From assembly GCA_000181795.3 (NCBI GenBank), contig CM012955.1:2316654-2380653 (forward strand): 64,000 bases of DNA, read 5' to 3'. The stretch comes from Trichinella spiralis (Eukaryota; Nematoda; Enoplea; Trichinellida; Trichinellidae). The notes beneath the pieces were generated by a model. That model was given only the letters and a program-made list of their open reading frames with translations, was not told the DNA's origin and ran no database searches. The translations under genes were made by a program, and so were the position numbers. Positions 47,974-61,681 of the stretch are shown piece after piece (the first letter of the stretch is position 1; each line of letters opens with the position of its first letter).

Positions 47974-49017
47974 CTGATCCGAACAAAAACACTGCACTAT
48001 TCCAAATGAGCAATTCAGTCCAGTACTTTACTCACATTTCAAATTTCATAAATACTGACATCCGTAGGTATAAGTTTGATAAATATAAAAAATGAAATAA
48101 TAAAAGAAGAAAAAAAGGAATTTCTTTTTAAAAAAATATCACATTAAAAACAATACATGCATGTATGGATTTTCGGAATATAATAATGAAACAAAAAGAA
48201 AACATATTATATTTACCTCGTGCGAACCATGGGAAAAATTCAATCTTGCAATGTTCATTCCACTGACAATCATCTTTACCAACATGTCGACAGATCTTGA
48301 TGATGGTCCTGAAACAGAATAAGTAAAATTTAAAATAAATTAAAAAATATCAAAAAAAATCCTCTGAACCTATAGTGCAAATGATGCCAGTTTTTCGAAC
48401 AGGAATCTTCTCGTCGTCGATGTTCAAATGGCACAAATGCTCGAGCATGGTCTTGGCGTACGGCTTAGCCGCACCCTGCTCTTGGCGGTAATACGAACCG
48501 GAACGTTCCTCGTCCAAAGTCAATCGTCGAAACATTTTCTTTTTCGCAGCAATACGTACTGGATTTAAACCTGGCACAACGTTCGATGCGGAAGAATCGC
48601 TCTCAGCGGAAATCGACTATATTAAATAAACAGAAAAAAAACACCATACAAATAATGGATAATATCAATTGAGTTTTTCTTTAAATTTACTACAAACAAA
48701 ACACGTATATTTTTGCATAAAATAAAAATACAACTACTAGCTGACGACGAAGTAGAAGAAAAAATTATTCAAAGTGGAAATTCAATCAATGCACCAAACA
48801 TATGCAATATCAATGCACCAATAAGAATAAGATTGAATTTTTTGTTTGCACCGTGATGAAATTTCACAACATACATCATATCTGCTAACCGAAAAAAATG
48901 ATCACTTGAAAATACCTTTTGCGCTTGAAAGCTGTCGACAAAATGTGAGGGTACAAATAATTCTAAATTTTTCAACAACTCCGGAATAAATTCTTCATTC
49001 CGGCGATCCATCAGCAT
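44367..49017 (-). CDS. Pyruvate kinase, with two mutually exclusive candidate exons
   Basis: Cytosolic glycolytic enzyme converting phosphoenolpyruvate and ADP to pyruvate and ATP. Exons: 48916-49017, 48370-48616, 48217-48308, 47193-47312, 46895-47081, 46664-46806, 46483-46610, 46115-46418, 45876-46042, then either 45272-45390 (A) or 44789-44907 (B), then 44367-44542. Either choice gives 594 residues in one frame. Catalytic-site blocks: '[15 protein letters not shown]', '[12 protein letters not shown]', 'FIDDGLI', '[11 protein letters not shown]' (the acid-base Lys region), '[12 protein letters not shown]' and '[10 protein letters not shown]', then '[20 protein letters not shown]'. The last exon keeps the Trp and Arg of the fructose-1,6-bisphosphate site ('[11 protein letters not shown]') and '[14 protein letters not shown]'. 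Exon 1 is supported only by its ATG, donor and phase, so the N-terminal about 34 residues are the weakest part; other first exons could exist upstream. Confidence 0.95.
44789..44907 (-). other. Pyruvate kinase alternative exon B
   Basis: 119 bp, acceptor TTTTTTTACAG and donor GTAATA, with the same entry and exit phases as exon A. It encodes '[20 protein letters not shown]' then '[19 protein letters not shown]', co-linear with exon A without gaps and identical at 17 of 39 positions. It keeps YRP, the Arg after it, LHL and YGI-P. The open frame, splice sites and retained family residues argue against a dead exon. Confidence 0.88.
45063..45149. repeat. TAC and AAT trinucleotide repeats between the two alternative exons
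   Basis: TAC/CTA repeats (about 45075-45112) followed by an uninterrupted AAT run (about 45117-45147), in the intron separating exons A and B of pyruvate kinase. Confidence 0.95.
45272..45390 (-). other. Pyruvate kinase alternative exon A
   Basis: 119 bp, acceptor GCTATTTCAG and donor GTACGC, entering in phase 2 and leaving in phase 1. It encodes residues 498-536 of the C-domain: '[20 protein letters not shown]' then '[19 protein letters not shown]'. This is the version closest to pyruvate kinases in general (TRN after the YRP block). Confidence 0.9.
47940..47973. repeat. (AAT)n microsatellite
   Basis: About eleven AAT units in the 0.9-kb intron 3 of pyruvate kinase. Confidence 0.95.
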
Positions 49018-52000
49018 ACAACTTACAAAATAAGTCAGAAAGCAAGTAACAACAAGAACCTACATCACCATAGAAACTGAGTCAATATGTTGAAAAGTAA
49101 TCACCATTTGTCGGCATCTGTGCGTTAGTTAATGCAGAAAAACAAAATAATTCAATTCACCAACCACGTTCAGAAATCACATCCGCCTTAGAATGCTTTT
49201 CTTTTACAACTTGACCGGATTAAACTACATGAACAATGAAAATTTGTACATAAATAACAAAGAACCCCAAAACCAACGTCAGTGAAGTTATAGTATAAAT
49301 TAGGTACAGTTTTCAAGCTGATGATATAAAGTCAACGACAACGCGATGCCAACTGAATTCGAATCTATCCAAAAAATCAAGCTCTTTGAAATGGCTTGAA
49401 AATAGGAAAAACAAAACTTTTTAAATATAAAACTGCCATTTTCCATGGGAAAATACAATACAAGGGAAAATATGAAAACATGTCCAAGTGTGTATAAGAA
49501 TGAATGAAATGTCATCAATTGTACAACAAATCAAACTTTTCCAATCAAACAGCAAACACTACACGCCCAGTTTTTCACAGTTCATCTCCAAAAGCACATA
49601 CATGTTTGGAAAACACGTGAACGATAAATTAATTGACTAATTTGGCTGTTTAACAATTTTTCATCATCACACCCCATCCCAACAACTCCAATTAATCAAA
49701 CTCAATCTAACCGATCAATAATAATTAAAAGTGAAATAAATTTTTCATTCAAAAATGACACGAAAATTTATTAAAACTGCAATCATTTATGTTTAAATTA
49801 AATTAAATTGAAAATAATGAAACAGCAATAGATGTTTCATGATTATTATAATAAAAAAGAAAAATTCAATCATTTATTTCTAGGCTTTCTCAATGGGAAG
49901 GTGACATGAAAAAATTCCCTTTTTTGTTGAAGATGTTATCAGCTTAATTAGCAATTTCAAAGATTGACAGACTAGATTTGTCCATGCTTTCTTTGAAAAT
50001 AAACTATTAAATAAGTAAATAAATAAATAATTCATTAATTACCAAAAAGAATTGATGATAAATGCGAACGTTTTCAGTGGTGTGACGAAAACTGACTCAC
50101 TGATCAAAGAAAGAGCAATTAACTGAATTCAAGCATCAGCGCAGTTAATAAATATATATATACTACTGCATTATGCGTTGGCGTAGGACCAGCAATCGAA
50201 ACTGATGATTCACCGTCAGACAATGCTAGAAATTTCTACCACACGAGTAAATATTTGTATCGGATTCTCAAGTTCAATAATTACCAAAATTTTCATAAAA
50301 AATGGACAATTGAAAATTGCAAACCCAACCACGGATAAAGTGTTCATTTGTGCTTTAATTTCAAAAGAAGAAAAGTGTGTTAACATTAATAAAACTGTTT
50401 GTTAAATTTGATTCAAAACTTATTACAGTGGAAAAAGTTGGCAACTTTCCAAGCGAAAGATAATACAATGCAAGTAAAACATGAAGAATGCAGCAGAGCA
50501 AGCAAGATAATACGATGAACGCGTATGACGTATACGAGACAACTCAGTGCAAAGCTGAACGATCAATTAATCAATTTCTGAACTTGAGCTCTTCTAAAAG
50601 CTACACCGTCGAATATCAATTTTAACTCGCTTAAAACGAATAACTGAAAGCGGAATTTTTTGATTCTTTTAATACGCTAACGCTAATCAATAAAAAAAAA
50701 ATTAAAATTAACGCTAAAACCTGTGGAATTTACTAAAAAGTAAAATCCTTTTCGAAACAGCTATTTAAAAAGACAAAAATATCATCATGTGAAATGACTT
50801 GAAACACCTCCATCCGCTAAATGAAACAGAAACACTTGTCGAGCAGAAATGCACGTGATAAGCACGCTTGTGACAGCAACTGACGAACGTGAAATAAATG
50901 ACAAATGAAAAAAATTCTCTAATTCCAACCGCAAACTGATCATAATCACACTTTCCTAGCAGAATTTGTCATTTGATGTGACATTTAAATGTTAATTTTA
51001 TTGTGTCAAGATCAACGACCTGGTTTGGGAGAAAAAATTCTAATTTCAGGCAAATTTCTGCTGAAAGAGTCACTCACGATAAACGGGTTACTCATTTGGG
51101 AAACATTCACGGACGACAATTGAAAAAATACTCAACGACCGCATCAACCATTCACAACAGTCAAGCTATAATTGACAACAGGATTACGGAAAAAATTTCG
51201 AACAAACTTCCTACACCTGCTCTCATTGACAAAGAAAACCGGACTACATCAGAGGAAAAAATAAAAATTTCAAAAAACAATTCAAACTTACATCTGCAGC
51301 AATTATCAAAGCTTGTAGTCTACCGAAATAACCTCAACACAATGGATTACAGTTGGCAGTAATGAATTGGTACTAACTTCTCTCATACTGTAACCTAATT
51401 CTCAAAAAAAAATTTAACGTCCGAACGTCATTTTTGGCAAATAAAAAGCAACTGTTCAAACAAATTTTTTTTAAAAATAAAAATAAACACTTTTAACAGA
51501 TGATATAAAATTATAAACCAAAATGACAACAAATTTTACCATTTTTTTAAAAAAATATTAAAACATGAATAAATGAACTTTTAAAATGCTAATAGAAAGG
51601 GAAAAAAACTTTTTTTTCTTATTTTTGGATTAAAAACTCGCACGAAATTTCCTAATCACCAGAATTATTATTAAATGTTGAATCGAAGCGTGAAGTGATG
51701 AAGGATACCAAGCGAACAGGTACGTTTCCATTGCCAATGGAATGAATACGAGAACATGCCTGTTGTAAACGTGAAACGAAAAACTATTTTTGCATATCGG
51801 GAAACCAAATCAAACCGCAAAGAATTAATATTTTTCAACAATTACTGACGCTTCTGTGAATTGTATAAATGTTGAACATGGAACGAGAACAAATTCCGAC
51901 CAAATATTTTACAACAATATATATGCTTACGCGTTAGTTGAACAAACAGATTTCAAGTTTCATTTCTAAGCAAATTGTGAAACATAACAACGAATATATT

Positions 52001-55000
52001 TAAACGAGAAGAATTCAGCAATTACGAGAGCCATTGATGAGTTCTGCAAGAATTCGAATAGCGATAAGAATAACGTTGGTCTGTGAAGTAGCCGTTGAAT
52101 AGGATTGCATTAAATTGAAAACTGCCATTCCGATTTGACGTACGCGAGCAGGTGATCTCTCGAATATTGAAATAAAAATAAGCAACGAAGCTCACTGAAG
52201 CAATATCATCTTATCAAATTAAGATCGCAGCAACGATCCGCTTGTATTGCTACGCACATGATAAAATTTATGCATAATTATACTTATTACGGAAACAATT
52301 CACCCACAAATATTCATATCGACAAGCGCATATCTTATGCAATATTTGTATTTCATTCAAATCAAATAGATCACACCAAATATCACACGTTGCAGTACAT
52401 TTAGTACTGAAATGGAAAAGTGAAACAAGCATTTAATGCAAATTTCAAAATATACACTACTTTTCACTGTTCGTAAAATGTATAAAAGAGACTGTGTTTT
52501 ATAAATGTTGAACATTGCGGCAACATTCACCAACTGGATTTGACAATTCATTTATGGAAATTTTGTTTGCGCCAACAAGAAATTCAATTTACTTGTTATT
52601 TACTTATTTACCATCAAAGAAATTGCTCTATTCTCGTTTTCTAATCAACAAGCGTTTGCTTATTGCATGTAAACAAATTTCAAATGAACGCTTAACCAAC
52701 TAATGGTCGATAATAACAATGAATTTGATTAGCACAACAAGTTCAAGCATTACCGCCGCATCGCACGGGTAATAATAGCTGTTGAGCCATCGCAACAATT
52801 TTCTTGGACAGCTATTTGTCGGAATTTGCATTTTACGTAAATGACGCACTGCCATTGCGCTGTAAATTAGAAATTTTTATCTTACATGCTGTCACAGTTT
52901 ACCGTAAAACATTCACATCTAACATCATTTGCAATTTTTGTAAATTATCCTCTTACGGTCAATAAAAGACATCAATTTTCTCAAATTAAAATTTTTTTAA
53001 AAATAAAACTATTTAACAAAAAAAAACAATTAATGATTGACAATTAATGCGTGAAAATCTTAATATTTATTGAATATCGTTTTTTTTCAACTCTTACAAC
53101 TTGACATGCGATTTGAATTACAGTAACTTCTGCTCAAGTTCCAACAATTACTTTTGACTAGATTCGAAATTGGCATATTATTTCACGCGTGAAAAACCAC
53201 CGAAAAATATGAATTTGAAATAACTACGTAAAGTTTTTAGTTTATTTTACTTTAAATATTTTAACAAAATCGTCCTGCTTGTATCCAAATATATTTACGA
53301 AAAATACATCCCAAAATAGCATCCATTTTGCAAGATGAAACAGTCAACAAACGTTTATTAACGTAATTATTTGCAAAATTTTTCACAAAAAACGGATCAA
53401 TTTAAATAATTTATCTTCAATCGAATAGTATCATTAGGGATAATTTGAATTTATTGATTAAGTAATGATTTTGATTTGTCGCAGTGAAATTGAAAGACGG
53501 CGGCGACTGGTGCGCAACTGGTGGCAATAAAAAAAAAGAAAGCAAAGTATGACTGTTGTCAGACGTAATATTTTTTACAAAAGATTTATTGTCATCAATT
53601 ATTGGTTGGATGTGAAAAAAAATTGCATTAAAAGTTGGCTGATAAATCGACCTGTTTTCAAAAAGTTCTAACAACTGAGCATCAGCGATTGCTTTGTTGA
53701 AAATCAATTGTAGAACAATTTTGAAATGCTAATTTGCAAATATTGCGTCGAAGCAGCAATCGAACGAATCGCCGTGGTTTAAATGTGAATAAACGAATTT
53801 AAGAAAACAAACAAACAAACAGCGTCACCTTTTCTAAATTTACATCACAGCAATTTAAACAACCGGAATATTGTGCAATTTTCCATTTTATCATTTCAAT
53901 CAATTAATTAGTGGTCAAATTGATCAATTGAACAAGAAAATATTCAACAAACGCAATTAATAATGAAATAAGTAACTTCAATTGATAATAAATTGACAAT
54001 ATTTATTTTAATAAAAGTTAAGTCGCTTTTTGTTTGAAATATGGACCAAGTGTAGATTATTTTTGATATAAATGAAAAGAACAACATGGCAAGAGCAAGC
54101 CGTTCCCCTCGATTAAGTGGTAAATTGATAAGTATAGACACAATTCTTGACAACGTGAAAACAAATTTGTCGAGAAAATTGATCGATTCACAAGCTTTCT
54201 CAATTACTTCATTTACAACAAGCAACTCGAAATTCTCATGCCAGTTCGGTCACATATACTCGTATGCCTCTATTCTATAGAAATGTAAAAGCAGCAATGG
54301 GGTTTGTTGAAAATTCAATGGAAATCAATTTGTTTGTCAAAACAAGTCCTTCACCATTGCCATTGAGTGGTTTTTCATTGGCAAGTTTAATAGTTGTTCA
54401 AAAATTTTTTAAAAGTCTAAAATTCTAAGATTATTTCGTTGAAATTGCAATAGCAAATGTTCCGTGAATAAAAGATCACATCTGCTCAATTTTCAACATT
54501 CATAAAATTCAACCAATTTCAAAACGGATCCAATATTCACCAGTGGATATGGAACTTCACCAACAGCTGCTCTTCTGTTTTCCAAGTATACGGTTTCTCT
54601 AATGACAGACGGATGCATATAGATAACAAATAGCACGCAAAACAACTCAACCAAAACCAACCACATTTCCTATATCCTATTTGATCAACGTGGAGAAAAT
54701 TTTGACCGATCATAAGCAAAGATTAGAATTTCTATTTCCGACAAATTATCGAAGTAATTGAATTAATTGCAGTTGCATTTACACGACGCACTTCTTCAAC
54801 AGAACACGTCCTTGAAGTGAACTTTCGATTCATCTTTGCATCAAATGTTAAACAAATCATACTTCATGTTTACTTCCTGGACATACAAAATACAATTTGA
54901 ACAAAATTTTCCCTTTAATCTAATCGACAACATTATTATCACGAAAACATCCACCACAGTTTTGCACAAATCTGTTTACCCCACCACTAATCCAAGCATT

Positions 55001-55240
55001 GTGTCAACAAACAAGTCTAAAGAGGCTAAAGCTGCTTTTTATCATTATATACAGTAAAATATACATCATTTCCCCATAATGGAACAGAATCTCAATTCAA
55101 TAATAATCAAAAGTTGAACCTGTAGTAGCTTAACTTGAAAAATTATTATCAAACTGTTGTTATTTATTTTAAATTTCTTAATAAACAATCAATTTTTCAA
55201 CATACTTTCATTTTGCTGTTCCCAACAGGTGAAATTGATT
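49018..55240. other. Gene-poor region upstream of pyruvate kinase
   Basis: About 6 kb of AT-rich sequence. It may hold the pyruvate kinase promoter and any alternative first exons. Longest open frame is 51003-51362 (119 codons, no ATG at its start). No RNA gene or mobile element recognised. Confidence 0.45.
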
Positions 55241-55244
55241 GAAA

Positions 55245-55495
55245 ATATATATGATCGTTCAGCTGATATGTCAGAAGCTTGTGGGTTCCAGTCCACCGGC
55301 TGGCGATGATAAAAAGCCACAAACTAAATATAATAATAATAATAAACCGTTGAATACTTGCAGACAAGAAAGACTGGGACAACGTGCGCGAGATTCTTCT
55401 TCGTCAGAGTTGTCGAATAAATTGATTGGTCGCAGCGGCATTGCAAACAGCTCGCCCGCCGGGCTACAGCACTTTTTGAAAATTAAGTTCACTTG
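55245..55495 (+). mobile_element. Possible tRNA-derived SINE
   Basis: A 250-bp island that is clearly more GC-rich than its flanks. It contains GGGTTCCAGTCC at about 55284-55295, matching an RNA polymerase III B box at all but one of the core positions, with a weak A-box-like stretch about 25-30 bp upstream. It also includes a short AAT run. Open frames exist on both strands but look non-genic. No poly(A) end or target-site duplication was found, so this is tentative. Confidence 0.3.
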
Positions 55496-56027
55496 ATCAA
55501 CAGATGATTACAGATTTTTTATTTTTCATTTTAATACAAAATTTTCAGCAAATTTCCAATAATACAGCAAGTTAAATAACAAGTAAAATTTATTTATTTG
55601 TTTATCGCTTGAAATAAGAAGAAAAAAAGTTGGTTTACTTTTGATGCTTTGCATTACGAAAAAAAAGCATTTGGAAGCGAGTTCAAATAGCATATTTATA
55701 AGCTTCACTGACTAAAAATTGCTTCTTTTCTTTTTTTTCATTCCAACTGACGTCAATTAACGTTGTTCTGGCTTATAGCATTTAGCAGATAATGTTGAAC
55801 AAACGCAAAAGCTAGACAACAAATGTTTGCACTGAAATGCTCTATTTATTTAATTTGTATTCTATTCTACACGCACTGGATGCTTGTTTGGCATTGAGCA
55901 TTATATCACGATCAGAAAATGATAAGCATCGACTGAAACTAAAAAGAACAAGCAAATAAGCTGTACGATAAAATAATGCCAATAATATATAGATTTATTT
56001 TGTAAAAAAAAGTGAAATATAATTCAG

Positions 56028-56032
<5 letters not shown>

Positions 56033-56070
<38 letters not shown>
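56033..56070. repeat. (TA)n microsatellite
   Basis: Uninterrupted TA run of about 37 bp in the gene-poor stretch before Wntless. Confidence 0.97.
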
Positions 56071-56075
<5 letters not shown>

Positions 56076-56514
56076 TGAATGAATCGTTTTTATGATCTGT
56101 GCTATAAGTGGTGTATCAGAAAATATTTGATTATAATGCTTCTTGAACACTGAACAATGAAAAAATTCAACACATAATCAAATTATAGATTATTTTCCAT
56201 TGGCGAGTTTCTTACAAAAGAAACTCACATAACATTATGCAAATTTCCTTTTCTTTCTCAATTCTTGATTATTATTATTATTAATTTGCAAATATAATAA
56301 TAATAATAATAATAACAATCGTCAAAATATTCAATAATCTAAGCTAATGACTATTTTTTTTAGTAAAGCGCATTCCTAGTAAAAATATGCACACACACAT
56401 ATATATATATATAACAAAAAGGAAAAAGCGTTGAAATAAATGACGTCATGAGTGAAACAAATATTCTAAGATCAATAAAATCTCAAATAACAAAATGAGA
56501 AATATACAAATCAT

Positions 56515-59500
56515 CTAGTCGAATGCTGGCTTTGCGAATGCAGTCAACGAAGACATCTCCGTGGCTGCTAATCCTTGATCATCGTCATCATCTTCGTTAT
56601 TTAATGCTAAAAACAATGAATTGAATAAGTATTATTATATTTTTTTATATCTATTTGTAAATTAACTTTCCCCATTTTACAACTTCCTCTTCCTTATACA
56701 CGTAATATTATAGAAGAAATATTTGAACCGTTTGCCTATTTTTCCATTTCTACATTTCCCACGAGACTGAAAATATTATGATGCTGTGATTGAAAATGTA
56801 ATTTATTATTGAATTATTAAAGTTCGAAAAAAGAAGAAGAAATTTATTCCCCATTTTCCAATTATACATCTTCCAGACGTGACGGCAATACTATAAATCA
56901 AAACTGTGCCCTCGCAATTGACTATAATTTTGACCAAACAAATTTTAATTTCAAAGAATCAATAAAACAAACTAGAACTTATCCAATCTCAGAACTGGTT
57001 TCAAAAATAAAATCGCCTTAATACTGCACCCAAATTTCTTCAAATGACCATCATTCCTCATTGTTCATGAATAAGAAAGTTGAACATTTTATTTACCTTG
57101 TGTAGATTCAACGTATTTTTTATGACTAGGTGCGTACATTGCCAATAGACAAAATGTATAAATGTTCCACATTCCATAAACGCCAGTTTGTACAGCACTG
57201 GTATACTGTATACTTTCGTATTCATCATAATCACCCCAACGTAATTGACCTTCGCCAATCTGTAATACATGCACATTATATCTGTATAGAATGTCCAAAA
57301 AAAAACATCACCTGAGTCAATGCAAATGCTATCACCGTCATTGCTGCACATAAGAGTGTAAAAAACATGAGAAATTTAAAACGAAATATAATTGCCTGAA
57401 ATAAAAAGCAAATTTCTAATCAATTATGGATCACTGACAACTGATCTACCTGAAATCGCAAACGCCGAGGACGTTTCATTGTATTCATACTGGCCCGTCT
57501 TTGTTTAATTGTACGCCAGACACGAGTCACCAGACAAAACAAAAATATAAAGTAGACAATGGCCGAAATAACAGCAAGAATAATGAACAAATACTACAAA
57601 AAATTTATCGATTAAAATAATCATCCTCTTTGATCTTTTCGACATTTCATACAGCGAGATTCGATCCAAGACTTGTAGACCAAATGCTGTAAAAAGGGCT
57701 CGTCAAATGAACACCACGTTCGCAGGCGTCGAAAACCAACAAACAAGCACAGCCGAAAAATACTGAACTCAAATTTTTCCAATATGCACTCAAATCATTT
57801 TTCGTTTCTTGATCCTAAACAATAACCGAATTGAATACGATTTATCCATTCGACGACAACTTTGATAATAATTACTATCAAATGTTCTCCGGCAAAAATC
57901 AACCAAAAACTCAGTAAAACTGCATAAAACAGTCCTTGGCGCAAGTCAGAAAATACAAGCATAAAAGGTAAGCGTACCCAAAAGCTAAGCCATTCTATTG
58001 GAACTATAAAAAAAGGAAAAAATTTTTCAAATTTGCTATTAGACAATTAATTATATAATCATTTTACAATCGATGAAAAGCATTGCCGCTCCCAAACAGA
58101 ATATGCTCTTCTCCAACAGTACAGGAGGACGAGGCAATCCACGAACTCGTCTATAGTACCACACTAATCCGGCAAGCATAATTGGAAATAGAACTGTTTT
58201 CATCGAAAGCCATACTTTCGTGAATCCTCCGTTTTGGTGTATTTCCTTAAAAAAAATAAAACTCTTTTTAAACTAACATCACTACTTCACAATTGTTAAA
58301 TGCATACGAACCATGACAGACATTTCTGTTAAACGCCCAATTTCTGTATTATAATGCGCTGATTCATTTCCACCTGGTATTCGAATGTTCAACAAATAGA
58401 AAGGATAATCACAAGAACCTAATTCAAACAATTCAATCGGTTCGCACTGATAATTAAAGCCGTTCTGCATCTAAATATATATATATATATAGATATATAT
58501 AATGTATATAATTATTTGATAAAATTATCAATAAATACGTGATAGTCTTCAATAGTGCAACGTAATCTTCGAGAAATTGTAGCAGATGTCAGTTCGTGCC
58601 AAACATGTACAGGATCATCATGCGTCTTATATCCCATTCGAACCTCAAGACGAAGTTCAGGATTTGTTCCTGAATTGTTGAAAGTTATTTACCAAAGCAA
58701 TTCAATGACATTATTTTTTACCCATTTTCCATTGAGGATTTTGTGAATATTCAGTTTGAACAACTAACAATCCTAAAAGCCATTGAAACCAGCGGCTAAA
58801 TTCCAATTGGATGTCATTTCGAGGATTTGGCATCTGTGCAACAAAAACGAGTTCGCGAGGGTCTCCAGTAGCCAATAAATATGGATTTTCTATTGTTCCA
58901 AGATCGTTCAATTCTTCTGGACAGCCATCCTTGGGTCGAATATAAAACCAACGATTGTCTTGGCCAAGTGAACGATCAACACATATGCGCATCAGATGTT
59001 CCATATGCGATGATGGGCTGGGTGCTGGAACAAATAAAATTTTCTTTTTTGTTTGCTTGTTGTCATCGTAAACTTCTTCATTACAAATTCATATCAAAAT
59101 TCAATTTTAACATTACATATAAAATAAGCACTGTCGCAAATTGAAATTATGTTTAAACTTAACCGTTTCTTAATCTTTATTTTGAAATGCTATATAATTG
59201 AACTGTCCACTTAAAACACCAAAATATTGCTTGTCTAGTGTTTACCTAAGTGATGCCTAAATCAAATTTCACATGATAACTGCTATACAGACAACAAATT
59301 ACTATTAGTGGAAAAATTCTACTACGAAAAAAATTCTGCAAACAACGTGCGCATATGATCCTTTGTTAATACGCAACAATGATACTGAAACTGAAACATT
59401 TTTAGTAGAATAAATGTAAGCCCTCTTTTGAAATATGAATCACGTTTCAACAGAATGACTGTTTCTAAAAATAAATCAGTCGTTCAAATAAACTATCTAT

Positions 59501-60072
59501 CTACTGACAGCAACGAGCCCCATAAATTTTCAAAAGAATGAAATTTCTAGAAAATTAATTTATCAAAAGTAGCAATTTTTAAGCAAAAATATCATATCAG
59601 ATTAGAAACTTCTTTACCAAAAAATTTCAAACTAAAGCAACAAATCAATTAAAAATAAAATTTTCATTTAAACAATGACTAAAATCTCATTAATAAATCA
59701 ATTTTTAATTTTTTAAATTAAAATAGCTATCATTAATTAGATTTGAAAAATTGTACATTTCAGTTACAAAATTAAAATCAATTTTACCGCTAAAATAATC
59801 AAAGCTTTGAAAAAATTATTTTAAATAATTTCGCTACATAAAACGGCTTGTCATACTGAAATAAAAGTTTGAATTTCATTCTTTTCCAAAAAAGGTAAGA
59901 TTATTTTGTATTGGATATTTTTAATAAACATTTGCATCCACTTACCAAGCAAGCCGCCGACTAAGAAGAAAATAACTTGCACAATTCCAAGAATGGTAAA
60001 TAATATGTAGAGTTTTCTGGAACTGAGATTTTCTATTACAGCGCCAATGTTCTCCATTCCAGTGCACTTCAT
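56515..60072 (-). CDS. WLS: Wntless/MIG-14, Wnt-secretion cargo receptor
   Basis: Multi-pass membrane receptor that carries lipidated Wnt from the ER/Golgi to the cell surface. Eleven exons: 59946-60072, 58722-59024, 58539-58669, 58312-58470, 58068-58245, 57876-58003, 57653-57814, 57450-57593, 57312-57395, 57097-57259 and 56515-56606; 556 residues (human 541). The start is taken at the ATG 60070-60072; a second ATG five codons later is equally placed. Matches: '[17 protein letters not shown]' with TM1; '[10 protein letters not shown]'; '[12 protein letters not shown]'; '[13 protein letters not shown]'; '[13 protein letters not shown]'; '[14 protein letters not shown]'; '[19 protein letters not shown]'; '[15 protein letters not shown]'; '[20 protein letters not shown]'; '[20 protein letters not shown]'. 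The intracellular loop before the last segments reads '[12 protein letters not shown]', where human has Tyr-Glu-Gly-Leu. The tail is acidic and ends KPAFD. The 921-bp first intron is the longest. Confidence 0.96.
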
Positions 60073-61681
60073 GCAAGGCAAACGATGATAGCGACGATTG
60101 CCGTTTCAGGAAATCATAAAATTACAGAAAGACCATCCTGTGTTATGCAGGTATAACAAAAGTACTGTAATGTAATTTGTGTCATGAACAATAGCACAGA
60201 AAATACGTTTAACAAATGAAATTTACTTGAGTTTAAATTTTTTAAAGTTATTTTATTTTTAAGCTATTAAAATAATGAATGCAAACAATGAATATGAATT
60301 TATATTGTTATAAAATGCGCCATACTTTTGTGAGACAGAAATCTATGCTTAAAAGTGCACAATCGAAGATGAAGTGCTTTCAAAAGATGCTCATTTGTAG
60401 TTTAAGTATTGTTTTTGATCAATATATTAGTTTTTTAAGAAATCATTATCTAGTTTTAGAAATCATATTTAAAAATTACTGTACTTCTTCTTCATGCATC
60501 TTAAAATTTTTTACTCAGTGACAGTATCCTTAGAAGTACTTTGAAGAAAATTTTCATGGTAATTATACTTTACAAATTTAATGATACGATTTTGCTGTAT
60601 TTCAATTTTTAAGTTTATTTGTAAAGCACGTTTTTTGTTATAAATTTGTATACTTTTTATGGTTTTTGAAGGTATTGAGATGCTTGCGAGTAATTTTAAT
60701 TTGAATAATTTGATCGAATATTTAGAGCATGTTTTTAGCGCATATTTGAGGCATTTGTGAAATTTTATTTTTCAAAAATTTAGTTATACTGAATATTGAA
60801 ATGTAATAGTTTTACGGTTCATCAGGTTGTTGTTTTTTCTTTGATTTTGCATGTTCACATTTCTGCTGACGAAATGCTAATGTTCAGTGCTATTCATTTT
60901 CAGTGTCATGGTGTGTGAACGTTTTGTTTGACAGCGATATTCGTTTTCAGCATTTCGTACGCATATTGGCAGTGCTTAAAATAAATATTATTTGCTCTTC
61001 TATTTTGATATTCGCATAAATTTGAAATTGCGTTCCATTTATGTTTCGTCTTTAAATATAAATTTATGAATAGTTGGCTATTCATGAAAAAGTGACTAAA
61101 AAATACAAATTTGATACATCACTTGTAAATGGTGGCTGAGTTGTTGGAAAAAAATTTTGATTTAGCATGAAATTTTAATATACAATTATGAAAACTTAAT
61201 CTTGGATGAAATATTTCATCGACAGATGAATATAACAAGTAAAAAAGATGAGTAGGAGGAACAATTGAATAATATTGTATTGTTGAAGAAGAAAAAAAGT
61301 GATATCGCATGCATGGAAAGTGTTCAAAGGCGCGAAAAGTTGGCAGAAATTGAGAAAAACCAGTTTTTAATTTACGAAAACTTTTTCCAGTCAAAACAAT
61401 TTTTGTTGATATTTTGTCTCATTAGTTGCCTACTGTGCCCTCCTTATACTCACATATAAATATATTCTGTTCCTTATTATCGTCATTATTATACTTTATA
61501 CTTTGTCGGCTGCGTGGTAATTCAAATTCTTTGCGAATTGAACAGCGCATTTAACATAGTCATTTTCATTTGGTTCTTCCGTCGATTATGTATATTTATA
61601 TGTAATGCATAAAATGAACAATGAAATGAAATATTAATTTGAAAAAATATTTGATTATACTTTTTTCAGTTTTTTGACAAA
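60073..61681. promoter_or_regulatory. Divergent intergenic region between Wntless and GLDC
   Basis: 1.6 kb separating two genes transcribed away from each other, so it should hold both promoters. CTTTTTTCAG ending at 61669, 12 nt before the GLDC ATG, looks like a 5'-UTR or trans-splice acceptor. No recognisable regulatory motif otherwise. Confidence 0.5.

Noticed and set aside
51003-51362. 119-codon open frame in the gene-poor region
   Set aside because: It begins with GTG rather than ATG, has Asn/Ser/Lys-rich composition and no family resemblance. A TTTCAG near its start is not enough.
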